Of a DNA stretch of 47,814 nucleotides, positions 30,464-40,586 are shown in pieces. The stretch is from an uncultured Clostridia bacterium. GTDB lineage: Bacteria; Bacillota; Clostridia; Christensenellales; UBA3700. The stretch's first letter is position 1. Each line of letters begins with the position of its first letter. The translations under genes were made by a program, and so were the position numbers. The notes below the pieces were generated by a model. That model ran no database searches, was not told the origin of the DNA, and saw nothing but the letters and a program-made list of their open reading frames with translations. The DNA is taken from assembly GCA_947175555.1 (NCBI GenBank), contig CAMWNK010000005.1, forward strand, positions 1 through 47,814. Reading direction: 5' to 3'.

Positions 30464-31717
30464 ATGAACAAATTGGTAGGAGCTTGTATGTTCGGACAGT
30501 CGGGAGGTCCCACTTCCGTTATCAACTCGTCCGCCGCAGGCGTGTTTATCGAGGCGATGAAGCACGATTGCATTACCGAGATTTACGGAGCAGCTCACGG
30601 TATCAGAGGTATACTCGAAGAGGAGTTTTACGATATCCGTAAGGAAGATGAGAAGGAGCTTATGTTGCTCAAGAATACGCCTTCTTCCGCGCTCGGCTCT
30701 GTACGCTATAAGCTCAAGGCAGCAAATGTAGACGAGACCGACTACAAGAGACTGCTTGAGGTATTCAAGAAGTACAATATCCGTTATTTCTTCTACAACG
30801 GCGGCAACGACTCTATGGACACTTGCAATAAGGTGAGCAAGTATCTGCAAAAGAGCGGCTACGAGTGCAAGGTCATGGGCGTGCCCAAGACCATAGACAA
30901 CGACCTCGACGTTACCGACCATTGCCCCGGATACGGCAGCGCAGCTAAGTACGTGGCTACCACTATGATGGAACTCAAGCTCGACGCCAACGTCTACGAT
31001 ACTCCCATGATTACCGTGGTGGAGATAATGGGCAGACACGCAGGCTGGCTTACGGCGGCTTCCGCGCTCGCTTCTTATAAGGGATTAGGTCCCGACCTCA
31101 TCTATTTGCCCGAGGTTGCTTTCGATACGGACAAGTTCATTAAGGATGTGGACAAGGTCATGAAGAATAACGGCGGCAAGTGCATGGTAGCGGTATCAGA
31201 GGGTATTTCCGACGCGGCAGGCACGCTTATCGCAGAAAAGCTCGGCACCAACCTTGCTAAAGACAGCTTCGGACATGCTCAGCTCGGCGGCGTAGGCGCT
31301 ATGCTTTCCAATATGTGCAAGGATAAGTTCGGCTGCAAGACGAGAGCTATCGAGTTCAGCCTTATGCAGAGATGCGGAGCGCATCTTGCATCCAAGACGG
31401 ACGTTGAAGAGGCGTTTAAGGCAGGCGCAACCGCAGTCAAGTACGCAGTGCGCGGTACTACCGATAAGATGGTATTCTTCAAGAGAGAGAGCAAGAACGG
31501 CAAGTACGTGTGCAAGATGGGTGTAATGAGCGTTGCTAAGGCAGCTAATACCGAGAAGAAAGTGCCCATGGAGTGGATTATCAACGACGGCACTATGCTC
31601 TCTAAAGAGTATGTGGATTACGCTATGCCCCTTATTCAGGGCGATTGCAAGGCTCCCTTGGAGGACGGACTTCCCAGATTTGCCCGTCTTAAAAAGGTGC
31701 TTGTCAATAAGAAGTAA
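30464..31717 (+). CDS. 6-phosphofructokinase, predicted diphosphate (PPi)-dependent
   Basis: GQSGGPTSVINSSAAGV; FYNGGNDSMDT and GVPKTIDNDLDVTDHCPGYGSAAKY (Asp and Lys at positions diagnostic of PPi-type enzymes). Confidence 0.9.
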   Translation: MNKLVGACMFGQSGGPTSVINSSAAGVFIEAMKHDCITEIYGAAHGIRGILEEEFYDIRKEDEKELMLLKNTPSSALGSVRYKLKAANVDETDYKRLLEVFKKYNIRYFFYNGGNDSMDTCNKVSKYLQKSGYECKVMGVPKTIDNDLDVTDHCPGYGSAAKYVATTMMELKLDANVYDTPMITVVEIMGRHAGWLTAASALASYKGLGPDLIYLPEVAFDTDKFIKDVDKVMKNNGGKCMVAVSEGISDAAGTLIAEKLGTNLAKDSFGHAQLGGVGAMLSNMCKDKFGCKTRAIEFSLMQRCGAHLASKTDVEEAFKAGATAVKYAVRGTTDKMVFFKRESKNGKYVCKMGVMSVAKAANTEKKVPMEWIINDGTMLSKEYVDYAMPLIQGDCKAPLEDGLPRFARLKKVLVNKK

Positions 31718-31736
31718 TTTATTGATTATAGGCGAG

Positions 31737-31762
31737 GGCGCGGATAATTCCGCGCCTTTTTT
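31737..31762 (+). terminator. Intrinsic terminator after the PPi-type PFK
   Basis: GGCGCGG-ataatt-CCGCGCC followed by TTTTTT. Confidence 0.85.
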
Positions 31763-31784
31763 ACTTCCAATTATTTACTCGGTA

Positions 31785-31813
31785 TTGACATTTCGCGCGC
31801 GTGGATATACAAT
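31785..31813 (+). promoter_or_regulatory. Sigma-A-type promoter of the GtrA-like gene
   Basis: TTGACA (31785-31790), 17 bp, TACAAT (31808-31813). Confidence 0.75.
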
Positions 31814-31839
31814 ATAATTATTGTGCGGGGAGGTCGATT

Positions 31840-32709
31840 ATGGAAGAGCAGGTTAAGGAAAAGGGCGAGAAGTTAAAGAAGGTCAAGCAATTCTTCGCCA
31901 CTCATGAGAATATAAGGCAGATAGTTTTATTTACACTTTTTTCACTTATATGTTTTGCTATCGAATATATTTCTTTCACGGTATTGCAGTTATGCCTTAA
32001 GTCGTATAACGAGCCGCTCGATTGGTTTTTGTTCCACTATTCGCAGTCAGGCGGCGGAAAGGGCGCCTTTGTAGCATTCTTGGTATCCAACATATTGGCA
32101 CAGGCAGCTACATTCGTGCTCAATCGTAAGAAGACATTTAAGGCTACCAACAACGTTGTTATATCGGGCATCATGTTTGCAATAGTAATAATTGCAATTA
32201 TCATCCTCAACACCTATCTCGGCGGAGTAATCGGCGACGCGGCGTCCAAGTCTATGATTAATTCGGGCACAAGCGCAGAGACTGCGGAGGTCGTAAGCGG
32301 CTATGCAGGTAAACTCGTCGGCTCGGGCGTGGCGTGGGTATTGAGCTTCCTCGGCAATAAGTTCCTCGTAATGCGCAACTGGGGCGGTAAGAAAAAGCAA
32401 GAGGACGCAGAAGTGCTTGACGTCGAGCCCAATGAGGCACAGTTGCAGACGGCTGCTTGCGACGCATTGGCGGAGAGCGCGGCTACAGAGGCATGCGGCA
32501 GCCTTTTCAGCGTAGTAATGAAGTCGGCAGGCAATAATAAACTCGACGTAATCAAAGCTGTGCGCGCGGCTATCGACGAGGACCTTGCTAAGGTGAAGGA
32601 CATGATTGACAATCTCCCCGCAGTCATCGCGCAAGGACTGAATAAGACGGAGGCAGAGAGTATGGCTAGGCCGCTCACTGCAATCGGCGCGGAAATAGAA
32701 ATAGTGTAG
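31840..32709 (+). CDS. GtrA-like multi-pass membrane protein with C-terminal bL12 (L7/L12) C-terminal-domain-like fusion
   Basis: Several TM segments with VLNRKKTF and LSFLGNKFLVMRNWG motifs; last 69 aa SLFSVVMKSAGNNKLDVIKAVRAAIDEDLAKVKDMIDNLPAVIAQGLNKTEAESMARPLTAIGAEIEIV resemble the L7/L12 CTD. Confidence 0.8.
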   Translation: MEEQVKEKGEKLKKVKQFFATHENIRQIVLFTLFSLICFAIEYISFTVLQLCLKSYNEPLDWFLFHYSQSGGGKGAFVAFLVSNILAQAATFVLNRKKTFKATNNVVISGIMFAIVIIAIIILNTYLGGVIGDAASKSMINSGTSAETAEVVSGYAGKLVGSGVAWVLSFLGNKFLVMRNWGGKKKQEDAEVLDVEPNEAQLQTAACDALAESAATEACGSLFSVVMKSAGNNKLDVIKAVRAAIDEDLAKVKDMIDNLPAVIAQGLNKTEAESMARPLTAIGAEIEIV

Positions 32710-32731
32710 ATGGATTTTACCGATTAGTATT

Positions 32732-32760
32732 AAGGAGCGATATTATCGCTCCTTTTTTTT
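32732..32760 (+). terminator. Intrinsic terminator after the GtrA-like gene
   Basis: AAGGAGCGA-tatta-TCGCTCCTT followed by T-run. Confidence 0.88.
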
Positions 32761-32827
32761 CTATCAAAGTTTGCGCTTGGTTTGACTATTACCTATCTTG
32801 ATGTGTTGTAAGTAGTCTATCGTTTAT

Positions 32828-34234
32828 TTAACTGTTAGCGACAATTATGTTCTTTCCGTCTGAGAAGGGTATATCGTTAAACAATCTTATTGTATCCGAC
32901 GCATCTCTTTTGTTTACTATAGCTATCGATAATTCTCCCAATGTATACGGGGCTGTAAATTTCAGCTGCGAAAATTGAGTGAGCTCACTGCAATCGTGAG
33001 AGAGTATAGGCGTAACCTCTGCGCCGTCGACATACAATTTTATTTCGTATCCGTGCGGGGCGGCAAAGCCGAAATTGGTAATCATAAAAGTCGCCTTGCC
33101 GTCTTCTATTTCCAAATTGGACGCTACGAGCTGATAGCCGAGATGATATTTCAAATAGTCGAATACGCTGATTTTTCCGCTGCTGAGGAGCGCGGGATTG
33201 TAAGGGAAGCGGTTTTCCTTTAAGATATCTTCCGTCAAATACAGGCTTTGCCACTTTTTAAGATGATATTCGCCCTCTTCCGTATAGTTATGCGCAATAG
33301 AGAAGCTCGTAAAGCCGTAGTCGACGCACGTCCTTATGCAGCCAATCATGTCGATATCGAGATTGGCTCTGCCCCAAGGCATCTCTCCGTCGGTTACGGA
33401 GTGCTTGCACTTGTTGACTACTGCGCCATAATAGGGACTGTCAGTCTGTATCGCCACCCAAGGATCGTTATAGCCTATTACGTAATCTTCGTGCAAAGAA
33501 AAGCGGCTTTCTATCTCGGACGGCACCTCGCTGAGCATTTCGGGTGTTCTGACCATTATAGGCGTATTCTCGGGTATCATGTCGGCTACGGCGCGTATGA
33601 CCTTGCTCACGTTATGGCGGTGCGCGCTTCCGTGTCCCTCTCCCCACAATCCTATCATGCCGAGCTGCGCGGCATAAACTGTGCGGTTGAATAAGCCGAG
33701 ATTGTCTTGGAAGAATACCTTTAGCTGCGAGCAATGACGCTCGATATCCTTTGTGCGAGGTCCTATCTTTTGCCCCTCGGTAGTTTCGTAAGCAAAGCGC
33801 AGCAATATCTTTATGCCCTTGCTCTCTATCAGCTCAAGGTAGTCTTTAAGCTGATTGAGCGCGGAGTCGGGGATATCCGTATTGTAATACTCTATCAGAT
33901 ATACGTATACTTGCATTATCTTTATGCCGTCGGGCTCAAGACGACGCAATTCGTATTCCAGCTTGCTTATATAAGATTCGCCGCTGTCGGGGTACGCTTC
34001 GTCGCGTCCTAAGGTGATATACGTTTCTCCCCTAAAGCCTCGGCAGTGATTGTCGCTATGAGCGTTAGCGGGCGATATGAGCGGAATTGACGAGTCGAGT
34101 TCATAACGAAATTCCGTATCGGTAGCGGGATAGTCCTTGATGTTGAGAGCGTGAGTGCACGCGCCCAGTAAAGAGCATAGGACAGTAGCCGACGCGATCA
34201 ATATTGTTAGAGGAATAAGGATTATTTTTTTCAT
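32828..34234 (-). CDS. DUF4874/DUF4832-like secreted or lipoprotein
   Basis: Hydrophobic N-terminus with Cys (TVLCSLLGAC); CRGFRGETYITLG, LLRFAYETTEG, AAQLGMIGLWGEGHGS resemble DUF4874/DUF4832 proteins. Confidence 0.65.
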   Translation of the reverse strand: MKKIILIPLTILIASATVLCSLLGACTHALNIKDYPATDTEFRYELDSSIPLISPANAHSDNHCRGFRGETYITLGRDEAYPDSGESYISKLEYELRRLEPDGIKIMQVYVYLIEYYNTDIPDSALNQLKDYLELIESKGIKILLRFAYETTEGQKIGPRTKDIERHCSQLKVFFQDNLGLFNRTVYAAQLGMIGLWGEGHGSAHRHNVSKVIRAVADMIPENTPIMVRTPEMLSEVPSEIESRFSLHEDYVIGYNDPWVAIQTDSPYYGAVVNKCKHSVTDGEMPWGRANLDIDMIGCIRTCVDYGFTSFSIAHNYTEEGEYHLKKWQSLYLTEDILKENRFPYNPALLSSGKISVFDYLKYHLGYQLVASNLEIEDGKATFMITNFGFAAPHGYEIKLYVDGAEVTPILSHDCSELTQFSQLKFTAPYTLGELSIAIVNKRDASDTIRLFNDIPFSDGKNIIVANS

Positions 34235-34446
34235 GGTTTGATATAAATTGTTTTTGTAAAGTATAGCATGTCTTTATGTTTGTGTCAATGTCGCCCTGCG
34301 GCTGCGTATTGACCTTGGACAATTAATACCCCTTATAATATTGCAATAATAGACGAGAAGTTATATGATAATAGAGTATTGACGCGAGTGCATTTGATAA
34401 TAATGGCATTAGCAAGCAAGTCCGCCTACCTGACAAGGAGTACAGC

Positions 34447-34935
34447 ATGAGTGAACCTACCGCAAATAACGGATATCGTATAAATGTTAAAGGCAAAGCC
34501 GACTTTAATATCAAAGTAGACGGCAAGAAGTTTAATCCTCGCAAAGATTACGTTGCTAAGGGCGAGCATACTATTGAAGTTACCAACAAGCTCTATCTTA
34601 CCGAGTGGTACGGCATTTTTATGGTAATATTGGATTTCCTCTTCGGGATTTTGGCAAGCGAATTCGGCGAGATGTTCGTCAAGCAAGGCTACGTTAGGTA
34701 TAATGCAAGAGTTGTCGGTCTTATCGATAGCGACGTATTACTCGATTTCGACGGCGAAAAGTTGGAGTTGGTCGGATGCGATAGCCTTTGTGTGGAGAGC
34801 GAGAGCAGGGAGGAATATCCTCGTCTTAAAAAGGTGTTAAAAAAATACGGCTTAATCTGCCGTATAGTTTTGCTTGTATTGTTTGCGGCTATGATAATAG
34901 CCATTATCGCGCTGTATGCGGTTTTACACAAATAA
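34447..34935 (+). CDS. Hypothetical membrane protein
   Basis: 162-aa ORF with RBS AAGGAG and two hydrophobic segments; convergent with the next gene. Confidence 0.7.
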   Translation: MSEPTANNGYRINVKGKADFNIKVDGKKFNPRKDYVAKGEHTIEVTNKLYLTEWYGIFMVILDFLFGILASEFGEMFVKQGYVRYNARVVGLIDSDVLLDFDGEKLELVGCDSLCVESESREEYPRLKKVLKKYGLICRIVLLVLFAAMIIAIIALYAVLHK

Positions 34936-36405
34936 GTCTTTGGATGCAAATTCGGGCTCGCACGTAATGTGAATGCCCAACTTGCGCAATACGCTCATGT
35001 CCGTATCGTTAAGTATGCAGGAGCCGTGCGCCTCCACACCGCGCAATTTGGTCAGCTGATTCATCGCAGCTTGCGCCATAGGATTGGTGGCTGCGCATAT
35101 GCTAAGCGCAGTGAGCACGTCGTAAAGATTGAGCTTGTCCCTATCGGCGCAGAATATCTCTTTTTTCAGTTTAGTAATAGGCTCGAGCACTATAGGTAAG
35201 AGCAGCAGCATCTCGTCGTCTATCTTGGCAAGCGCCTTGATAGCGTTGAGTATGCACGCCGAGCACGCCGTCATAAGTCTTGTCGTGCGTCCCGTAATTA
35301 TCCTTCCGTCGTTTAATTCGAGCGCGACAGCCGATTGCTTTGATTTTGCCGACTTTTCCAGCGCGGCTTTGACTACCTTGCGGCTGTCTATGGATATTTT
35401 TTGCTCGTTCATGAGCAACTGTATGCGCTGCACGGCTTCCGTATCGCTCAATCCCTGTTTATAATCGCACGCCGCCTTATAGTATCTTCTTATTATCTCT
35501 TGGCGAGCGGCTTCGCTTACCGCCTCGTCGTCGATAATTCCGAAACCTACCATATTTACGCCCATATCCGTAGGTGAGCGGTAGAGACTTTCGTCTCCGG
35601 TAATCTTGGTCAGAATAGATTTAACTATGGGGAAGCACTCTATATCTCTGTTGTAGTTGACGGAGCACTTGTCGTACGCTTCCATATGATAGGGGTCTAT
35701 CATGTTGACGTCTCCAAGGTCTGCGGTTGCTGCCTCGTAAGCGATATTTACGGGATGCTTGAGGGGGAGATTCCATACGGGGAAGGTCTCGAATTTAGCA
35801 TATCCCGCCTTTACGCCGCGCTTGTATTCGTGATACAACTGCGACAGGCAAGTAGCGAGCTTCCCGCTCCCGGGACCGGGGGCTGTAATTACTACTAAAG
35901 GTCGGGTGGTTTCGATATACGGATTGGCTCCGTAACCCTCGTCGCTTACGATAGTATCCACGTCAGTAGGGTAGCCCTTGGTCTTGCGGTGGATGTACGT
36001 CTTTTCGCCTCTGCGCTCCAGTTTCTTGCGGAATACGTCGGCGGCAGGCTGATCGTTGTACTGAGTAATCACCACGCTGTTGACGCTAAGTCCCAGTTTA
36101 CGTATCTTATCTATAAGGCGGAGCACGTCCATGTCGTAGGTGATGCCCCAGTCGGCTCTTATCTTGTTGCGCTCTATATCTATTGCGCTTATTACGAATA
36201 CTATCTCCGTCTTATCGCTGAGCTTGCGAAGTATATTGATTTTTGCATTGTGCTCAAACCCGGGCAATACTCGCGACGCGTGCATATCGTCGAAAAGTTT
36301 TCCGCCGAATTCGAGGTAAAGTTTATTATTGAATTTGTCTATTCTTTCGAGAATTTTTTCCGTCTGAAGCGAGGTGTATAATTCGCAATCAAATCCCTTT
36401 TTCAT
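34924..36405 (-). CDS. DUF1846 domain-containing protein
   Basis: [79 protein letters not shown]. Confidence 0.9.
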   Translation of the reverse strand: MKKGFDCELYTSLQTEKILERIDKFNNKLYLEFGGKLFDDMHASRVLPGFEHNAKINILRKLSDKTEIVFVISAIDIERNKIRADWGITYDMDVLRLIDKIRKLGLSVNSVVITQYNDQPAADVFRKKLERRGEKTYIHRKTKGYPTDVDTIVSDEGYGANPYIETTRPLVVITAPGPGSGKLATCLSQLYHEYKRGVKAGYAKFETFPVWNLPLKHPVNIAYEAATADLGDVNMIDPYHMEAYDKCSVNYNRDIECFPIVKSILTKITGDESLYRSPTDMGVNMVGFGIIDDEAVSEAARQEIIRRYYKAACDYKQGLSDTEAVQRIQLLMNEQKISIDSRKVVKAALEKSAKSKQSAVALELNDGRIITGRTTRLMTACSACILNAIKALAKIDDEMLLLLPIVLEPITKLKKEIFCADRDKLNLYDVLTALSICAATNPMAQAAMNQLTKLRGVEAHGSCILNDTDMSVLRKLGIHITCEPEFASKDLFV

Positions 36406-36704
36406 GTTATTTCGTTCCTATTCTACTTATATTGACAGTATACCACACGCTTCGACTTCTTTACAAGAAAATAATCCGCAATCTAAAGGACAAAGATATT
36501 CTTTTTTTTATCATCTGCTATCAGTAATCGGCAATCCTTCGATACTCGGGGAGCGGATAAATCGGAGCGTTGGTAGACATAAGCGGCGTATCTTAATATA
36601 AATGTAATATTTAAGAGACTGCGCGATTATAATGCTTAATAATAATGGTTAAAGATTGAAAATATATGTTATAATATATGACGATATCGATTGGCGGGGT
36701 AAAT

Positions 36705-38003
36705 ATGGCTGAATTAATCGACGTAGCTCAAGCTCTCGAACTTGTAAAAAGCGGCTGTCATATAATAGCTTCCATGGGCGCGGTAGAGCCTCAGGATTTT
36801 TTGGGCTCGTTGCATACCGTTGCAGGAAGAGTCAAGGACGTTACGATAACCAACTGTCTGCCGTTGCTCAGTTACAAGTATTCGGACGCCGAATATAAGG
36901 GCAGCTTCTTTTGCGAAAGCCTGTTTTATTCGCCCGTAATGCGTAGAGCGCACGAGGTGGGCAATTCCTCTTATATCCCCAATCATCTGCATCAGTGCGG
37001 CGTAAAGCGCAATTTTTACCGCAACGCCGATATTTTCGTGGGCGCGGCGTCATTGCCCGATAAGCACGGATACGTCTCGCTGTCTTTAAGCAATATTTAC
37101 GAAAAGCGCAGTATAGAGGGCGCATCCATAGTCATACTCGAGGTCAATCCCAACGTGCCGCGTACGTTCGGCGACGTGGAAATCAACTTAAAAGACGTCG
37201 ACTATATCATAAACAGCAATTATACGCTTCCCACACTGCCGTCTGTGGAATGCACGGATAAAGATATGGTTATCGGACGCATGATAGCAGAGCGTATCGA
37301 CGACGGGGACTGCATACAGCTGGGCATAGGCGGTATCCCCAACGCCGTCGCAAAGAGTCTTATCGGCAAGAAAGATCTCGGTGTGCACACTGAGATGCTT
37401 ACTACCGGCATTATGGACCTTGCCAAGGCAGGCGTAATAACGGGCAAGCATAAGCAGATACATAAGGACAGGATAGTTACGTCCTTTATCATGGGCAATA
37501 AGGAGCTGTACGACTTTGTAGACGACAATCCGTCCATTAGAGTATTCGATTGCAATTACGTCAACGATCCCGACGTGATAGCGCGCAACGACAATCAGGT
37601 ATCCATCAATACCACAATGGAAGTGGACCTTACGGGACAGTGCTGCTCGGAGGCGATAGGTTCGGTGCAGTACAGCGGCACGGGCGGACAATCGGATACC
37701 GTAATCGGAGCGCAAAAGTCGAGAGGCGGACGCTCGTTCATCGCCTTATATTCTACAGCTAACGTACGCAACAGCGCTACGGGAGAGCGGGAGGAGACGT
37801 CTAAGATAGTCGGCAGCCTTAAGGCGGGCGCGGCGGTGTCTTTGTCTCGCAACGATGTCGAGTACGTAGTTACCGAATACGGTACGGTATGCCTCAAAGG
37901 CGCAAGTATCAGAGAGCGCGCCAAGATGCTCATATCCGTAGCTCATCCCAAGTTCAGAGAAGAGCTTACCTCCGAAGCGTATAAGTTGGGATTGCTAACT
38001 TAA
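36705..38003 (+). CDS. Acetyl-CoA hydrolase/transferase family protein (CoA-transferase)
   Basis: IQLGIGGIPNAVAKSL, LGVHTEMLTTGIMDLAKAGVITG, GGQSDTVIGAQKSRGGRSFIAL, VVTEYGTVCLKGASIRERAKMLISVAHP. Confidence 0.9.
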   Translation: MAELIDVAQALELVKSGCHIIASMGAVEPQDFLGSLHTVAGRVKDVTITNCLPLLSYKYSDAEYKGSFFCESLFYSPVMRRAHEVGNSSYIPNHLHQCGVKRNFYRNADIFVGAASLPDKHGYVSLSLSNIYEKRSIEGASIVILEVNPNVPRTFGDVEINLKDVDYIINSNYTLPTLPSVECTDKDMVIGRMIAERIDDGDCIQLGIGGIPNAVAKSLIGKKDLGVHTEMLTTGIMDLAKAGVITGKHKQIHKDRIVTSFIMGNKELYDFVDDNPSIRVFDCNYVNDPDVIARNDNQVSINTTMEVDLTGQCCSEAIGSVQYSGTGGQSDTVIGAQKSRGGRSFIALYSTANVRNSATGEREETSKIVGSLKAGAAVSLSRNDVEYVVTEYGTVCLKGASIRERAKMLISVAHPKFREELTSEAYKLGLLT

Positions 38004-38186
38004 TATGGGTATAGTAAATCCTCTAAACTGATATATTTGCGGCTGTAAGTCGAGAGCGCGCTGCGCATTTAGTCTTGATATATAACGGCGCGCATATGCG
38101 CATTAGGCAATAGATTAGACGCGTAAACCGTCCGTTTAGCAGTATAATTGCTTACTTGCTGTAGAGGTTGATAAGTTAATCTTGAC

Positions 38187-38219
38187 TAACTCGCTACGCA
38201 CGCGGCGATAAGCGAGTTA
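38187..38219. terminator. Possible terminator/inverted repeat TAACTCGCT...AGCGAGTTA
   Basis: 9-bp perfect arms followed by AATTTTG. Confidence 0.4.
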
Positions 38220-38406
38220 AATTTTGTAAATTCGTCATTTTATTTGAAAATGTATTTATTTTTGCCCATTGTTATGATAGAATATAATATGCGCATTAGA
38301 CAGGATTATAAGTCTGCGTCCGCAGGTTATGCCGTAAGCGGCAGGAGCAGTTCTTACCGTCCTTTTCTTTTGTATAATAGACGTTAATTTTTTCGGGAGG
38401 AGAAAT

Positions 38407-38778
38407 ATGAAGAGTATCGCCGATATACAGGCAATAAGGGATAATATGGCCAAGCACATATTTATCCGCGACAACAAAGACGACCACGTAGAGACGCGTA
38501 TTATCGTCGGCATGGACGATTGCGGCATAGCCGCGGGAGCGGACAAGGTGTTCGACGCGCTTATAGAGGACGTGGCGTCGCGCGGTATCAAGAATACGAG
38601 AGTATACCGCAGCGGATGTATGGGCAGGTGCGATTTGGAGCCTACGGTGGAAGTATGTGTGCCGGGACAACCCAAGGTTACATACGTCAAGGTCGACGTC
38701 GCAAAAGCAGCCGAGATAGTCGATAAGCACATCGTCGGCGGCAATCCCGTTAAGGCTTATACGGCGGATAACGCTTAA
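38407..38778 (+). CDS. (2Fe-2S) ferredoxin domain-containing protein (HndB-like)
   Basis: RIIVGMDDCGIAAGADKVFDALIEDVASRGIKNTRVYRSGCMGRCDLEPTVEVCVPGQPKVTYVKVD. Confidence 0.88.
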   Translation: MKSIADIQAIRDNMAKHIFIRDNKDDHVETRIIVGMDDCGIAAGADKVFDALIEDVASRGIKNTRVYRSGCMGRCDLEPTVEVCVPGQPKVTYVKVDVAKAAEIVDKHIVGGNPVKAYTADNA

Positions 38779-38797
38779 AGGAGAAGGGAGATATATT

Positions 38798-40582
38798 ATG
38801 TATAAAAGTCATGTATTGGTATGCGGCGGAACGGGATGTACGTCCAATAACAGCCGTAAAATCAGAGAAGAACTCAAAAAGCAGCTTGGCGAAAATAATC
38901 TTCAAGACACCGTACAGATAGTAGAGACAGGATGTTTCGGTCTGTGCGCCAGCGGTCCCGTCGTCATCGTTTATCCCGAGGCGGCGTTTTACTCCAACGT
39001 TAAGGTGGACGACGTAACCGATATCGTACAGCAGCATCTTATCAGAGGTAAGCTCGTAGAGAGACTGTTGCACAAGGAAAGAGCGGGAGAGCCTCCCGTC
39101 AAGTCTTTGACCGATACCGAGTTTTACAGACGTCAGACGAGAGTTGCGCTGCGCAACTGCGGCGTAATCAATCCCGAGAACATTGACGAGTATATCGCTT
39201 TCGACGGTTATCAGGCTTTAATCAAGTGCCTTACCGAGTATTCTCCTCAGGAAGTTATCGATATTATCAAGCAGTCGGGACTGCGCGGCAGAGGCGGCGC
39301 GGGATTCCCCACAGGTATGAAATGGCAGTTTGTACATAACGCTCAAAGCGATGTCAAGTATGTATGCTGCAACGCCGACGAGGGCGATCCCGGTGCGTTC
39401 ATGGACAGGTCTGTCTTGGAAGGCGATCCTCACGCGGTACTCGAGGCTATGGCAATAGCTGCTTACGCAGTAGGCGGAACGCAAGGTTACATATACGTCC
39501 GCGCGGAGTATCCTATCGCGGTCGAGCGTTGTAAGATAGCGCTGGCTCAGGCAAGAGAATACGGATTGCTGGGTAAAAATATACTGGGTACCGACTTTAG
39601 CTTCGATATAGATATACGTCTCGGCGCGGGCGCGTTCGTCTGCGGAGAGGAGACGGCTCTTATGGTATCTGTAGAGGGCAATCGCGGCGAGCCGCGTCCC
39701 CGTCCTCCTTTCCCTGCCAACAAGGGATTGTTCGGCAAGCCTACTTTGCTCAACAACGTGGAGACGTACGCCAATATTACTCAGATTATTACCAAGGGCG
39801 CAGATTGGTTCGCGTCCATGGGTACGGATAAGTCCAAGGGTACTAAGGTATTCGCTTTGGGCGGTAAGATAGTCAATACGGGACTTGTGGAAGTGCCTAT
39901 GGGTACGACTTTGAGAGAGATTGTCTACGATATAGGCGGAGGTATCCCCAACGGCAAGCAATTCAAGGCTGCGCAGACGGGCGGTCCCAGCGGCGGCTGT
40001 ATTCCTCCTCAGCACCTCGATATACCTATCGATTACGATAAACTTATCGAGATAGGCTCGATGATGGGCTCGGGCGGTCTTATCGTAATGGACGAGGACA
40101 CCTGTATGGTCGATATAGCCAAGTTCTTCCTTGAGTTCACCGTCGACGAGTCGTGCGGTAAGTGCACGCCCTGCCGTATAGGTACTAAGCGCCTGCTGGA
40201 GATGTTGGATAAGGTTACCAACGGTACGGCAACGCTCGAGGACCTCGATAAGATGGAGAAGCTGTGTTATTACATCAAGGACAACGCGCTGTGCGGATTG
40301 GGACAGACAGCGCCCAACCCCGTGCTTTCCACGCTCAAGTATTTCCGTCATGAATACGAGACGCATATCAAGGAAAAGAAGTGTCCCGCTCACGTATGCA
40401 AGAAGTTGGTTACATATACTATTACCGACGCGTGCAAGGGCTGTACGCTGTGCAAGCGCAACTGTCCTGTCGGCGCAATCGACGGCAATGTGAGAGAAAA
40501 GCACGTCATCAACCGCGATAAGTGTATCAAGTGCGGCGCTTGCCTTGACGGATGTAAATTCAAGGCGATTGTTAAGGAGTAA
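38798..40582 (+). CDS. NADH-binding NuoF/HydB/HndC-like subunit
   Basis: VCGGTGCTSNNSRKI...; SGLRGRGGAGFPTGMKW, CNADEGDPGAFMDRSVLEGDPH, ESCGKCTPCRIGTKRL, C-terminal CKGCTLCKRNCPVGAI/CIKCGACLDGC. Confidence 0.95.
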   Translation: MYKSHVLVCGGTGCTSNNSRKIREELKKQLGENNLQDTVQIVETGCFGLCASGPVVIVYPEAAFYSNVKVDDVTDIVQQHLIRGKLVERLLHKERAGEPPVKSLTDTEFYRRQTRVALRNCGVINPENIDEYIAFDGYQALIKCLTEYSPQEVIDIIKQSGLRGRGGAGFPTGMKWQFVHNAQSDVKYVCCNADEGDPGAFMDRSVLEGDPHAVLEAMAIAAYAVGGTQGYIYVRAEYPIAVERCKIALAQAREYGLLGKNILGTDFSFDIDIRLGAGAFVCGEETALMVSVEGNRGEPRPRPPFPANKGLFGKPTLLNNVETYANITQIITKGADWFASMGTDKSKGTKVFALGGKIVNTGLVEVPMGTTLREIVYDIGGGIPNGKQFKAAQTGGPSGGCIPPQHLDIPIDYDKLIEIGSMMGSGGLIVMDEDTCMVDIAKFFLEFTVDESCGKCTPCRIGTKRLLEMLDKVTNGTATLEDLDKMEKLCYYIKDNALCGLGQTAPNPVLSTLKYFRHEYETHIKEKKCPAHVCKKLVTYTITDACKGCTLCKRNCPVGAIDGNVREKHVINRDKCIKCGACLDGCKFKAIVKE

Positions 40583-40586
40583 GATT

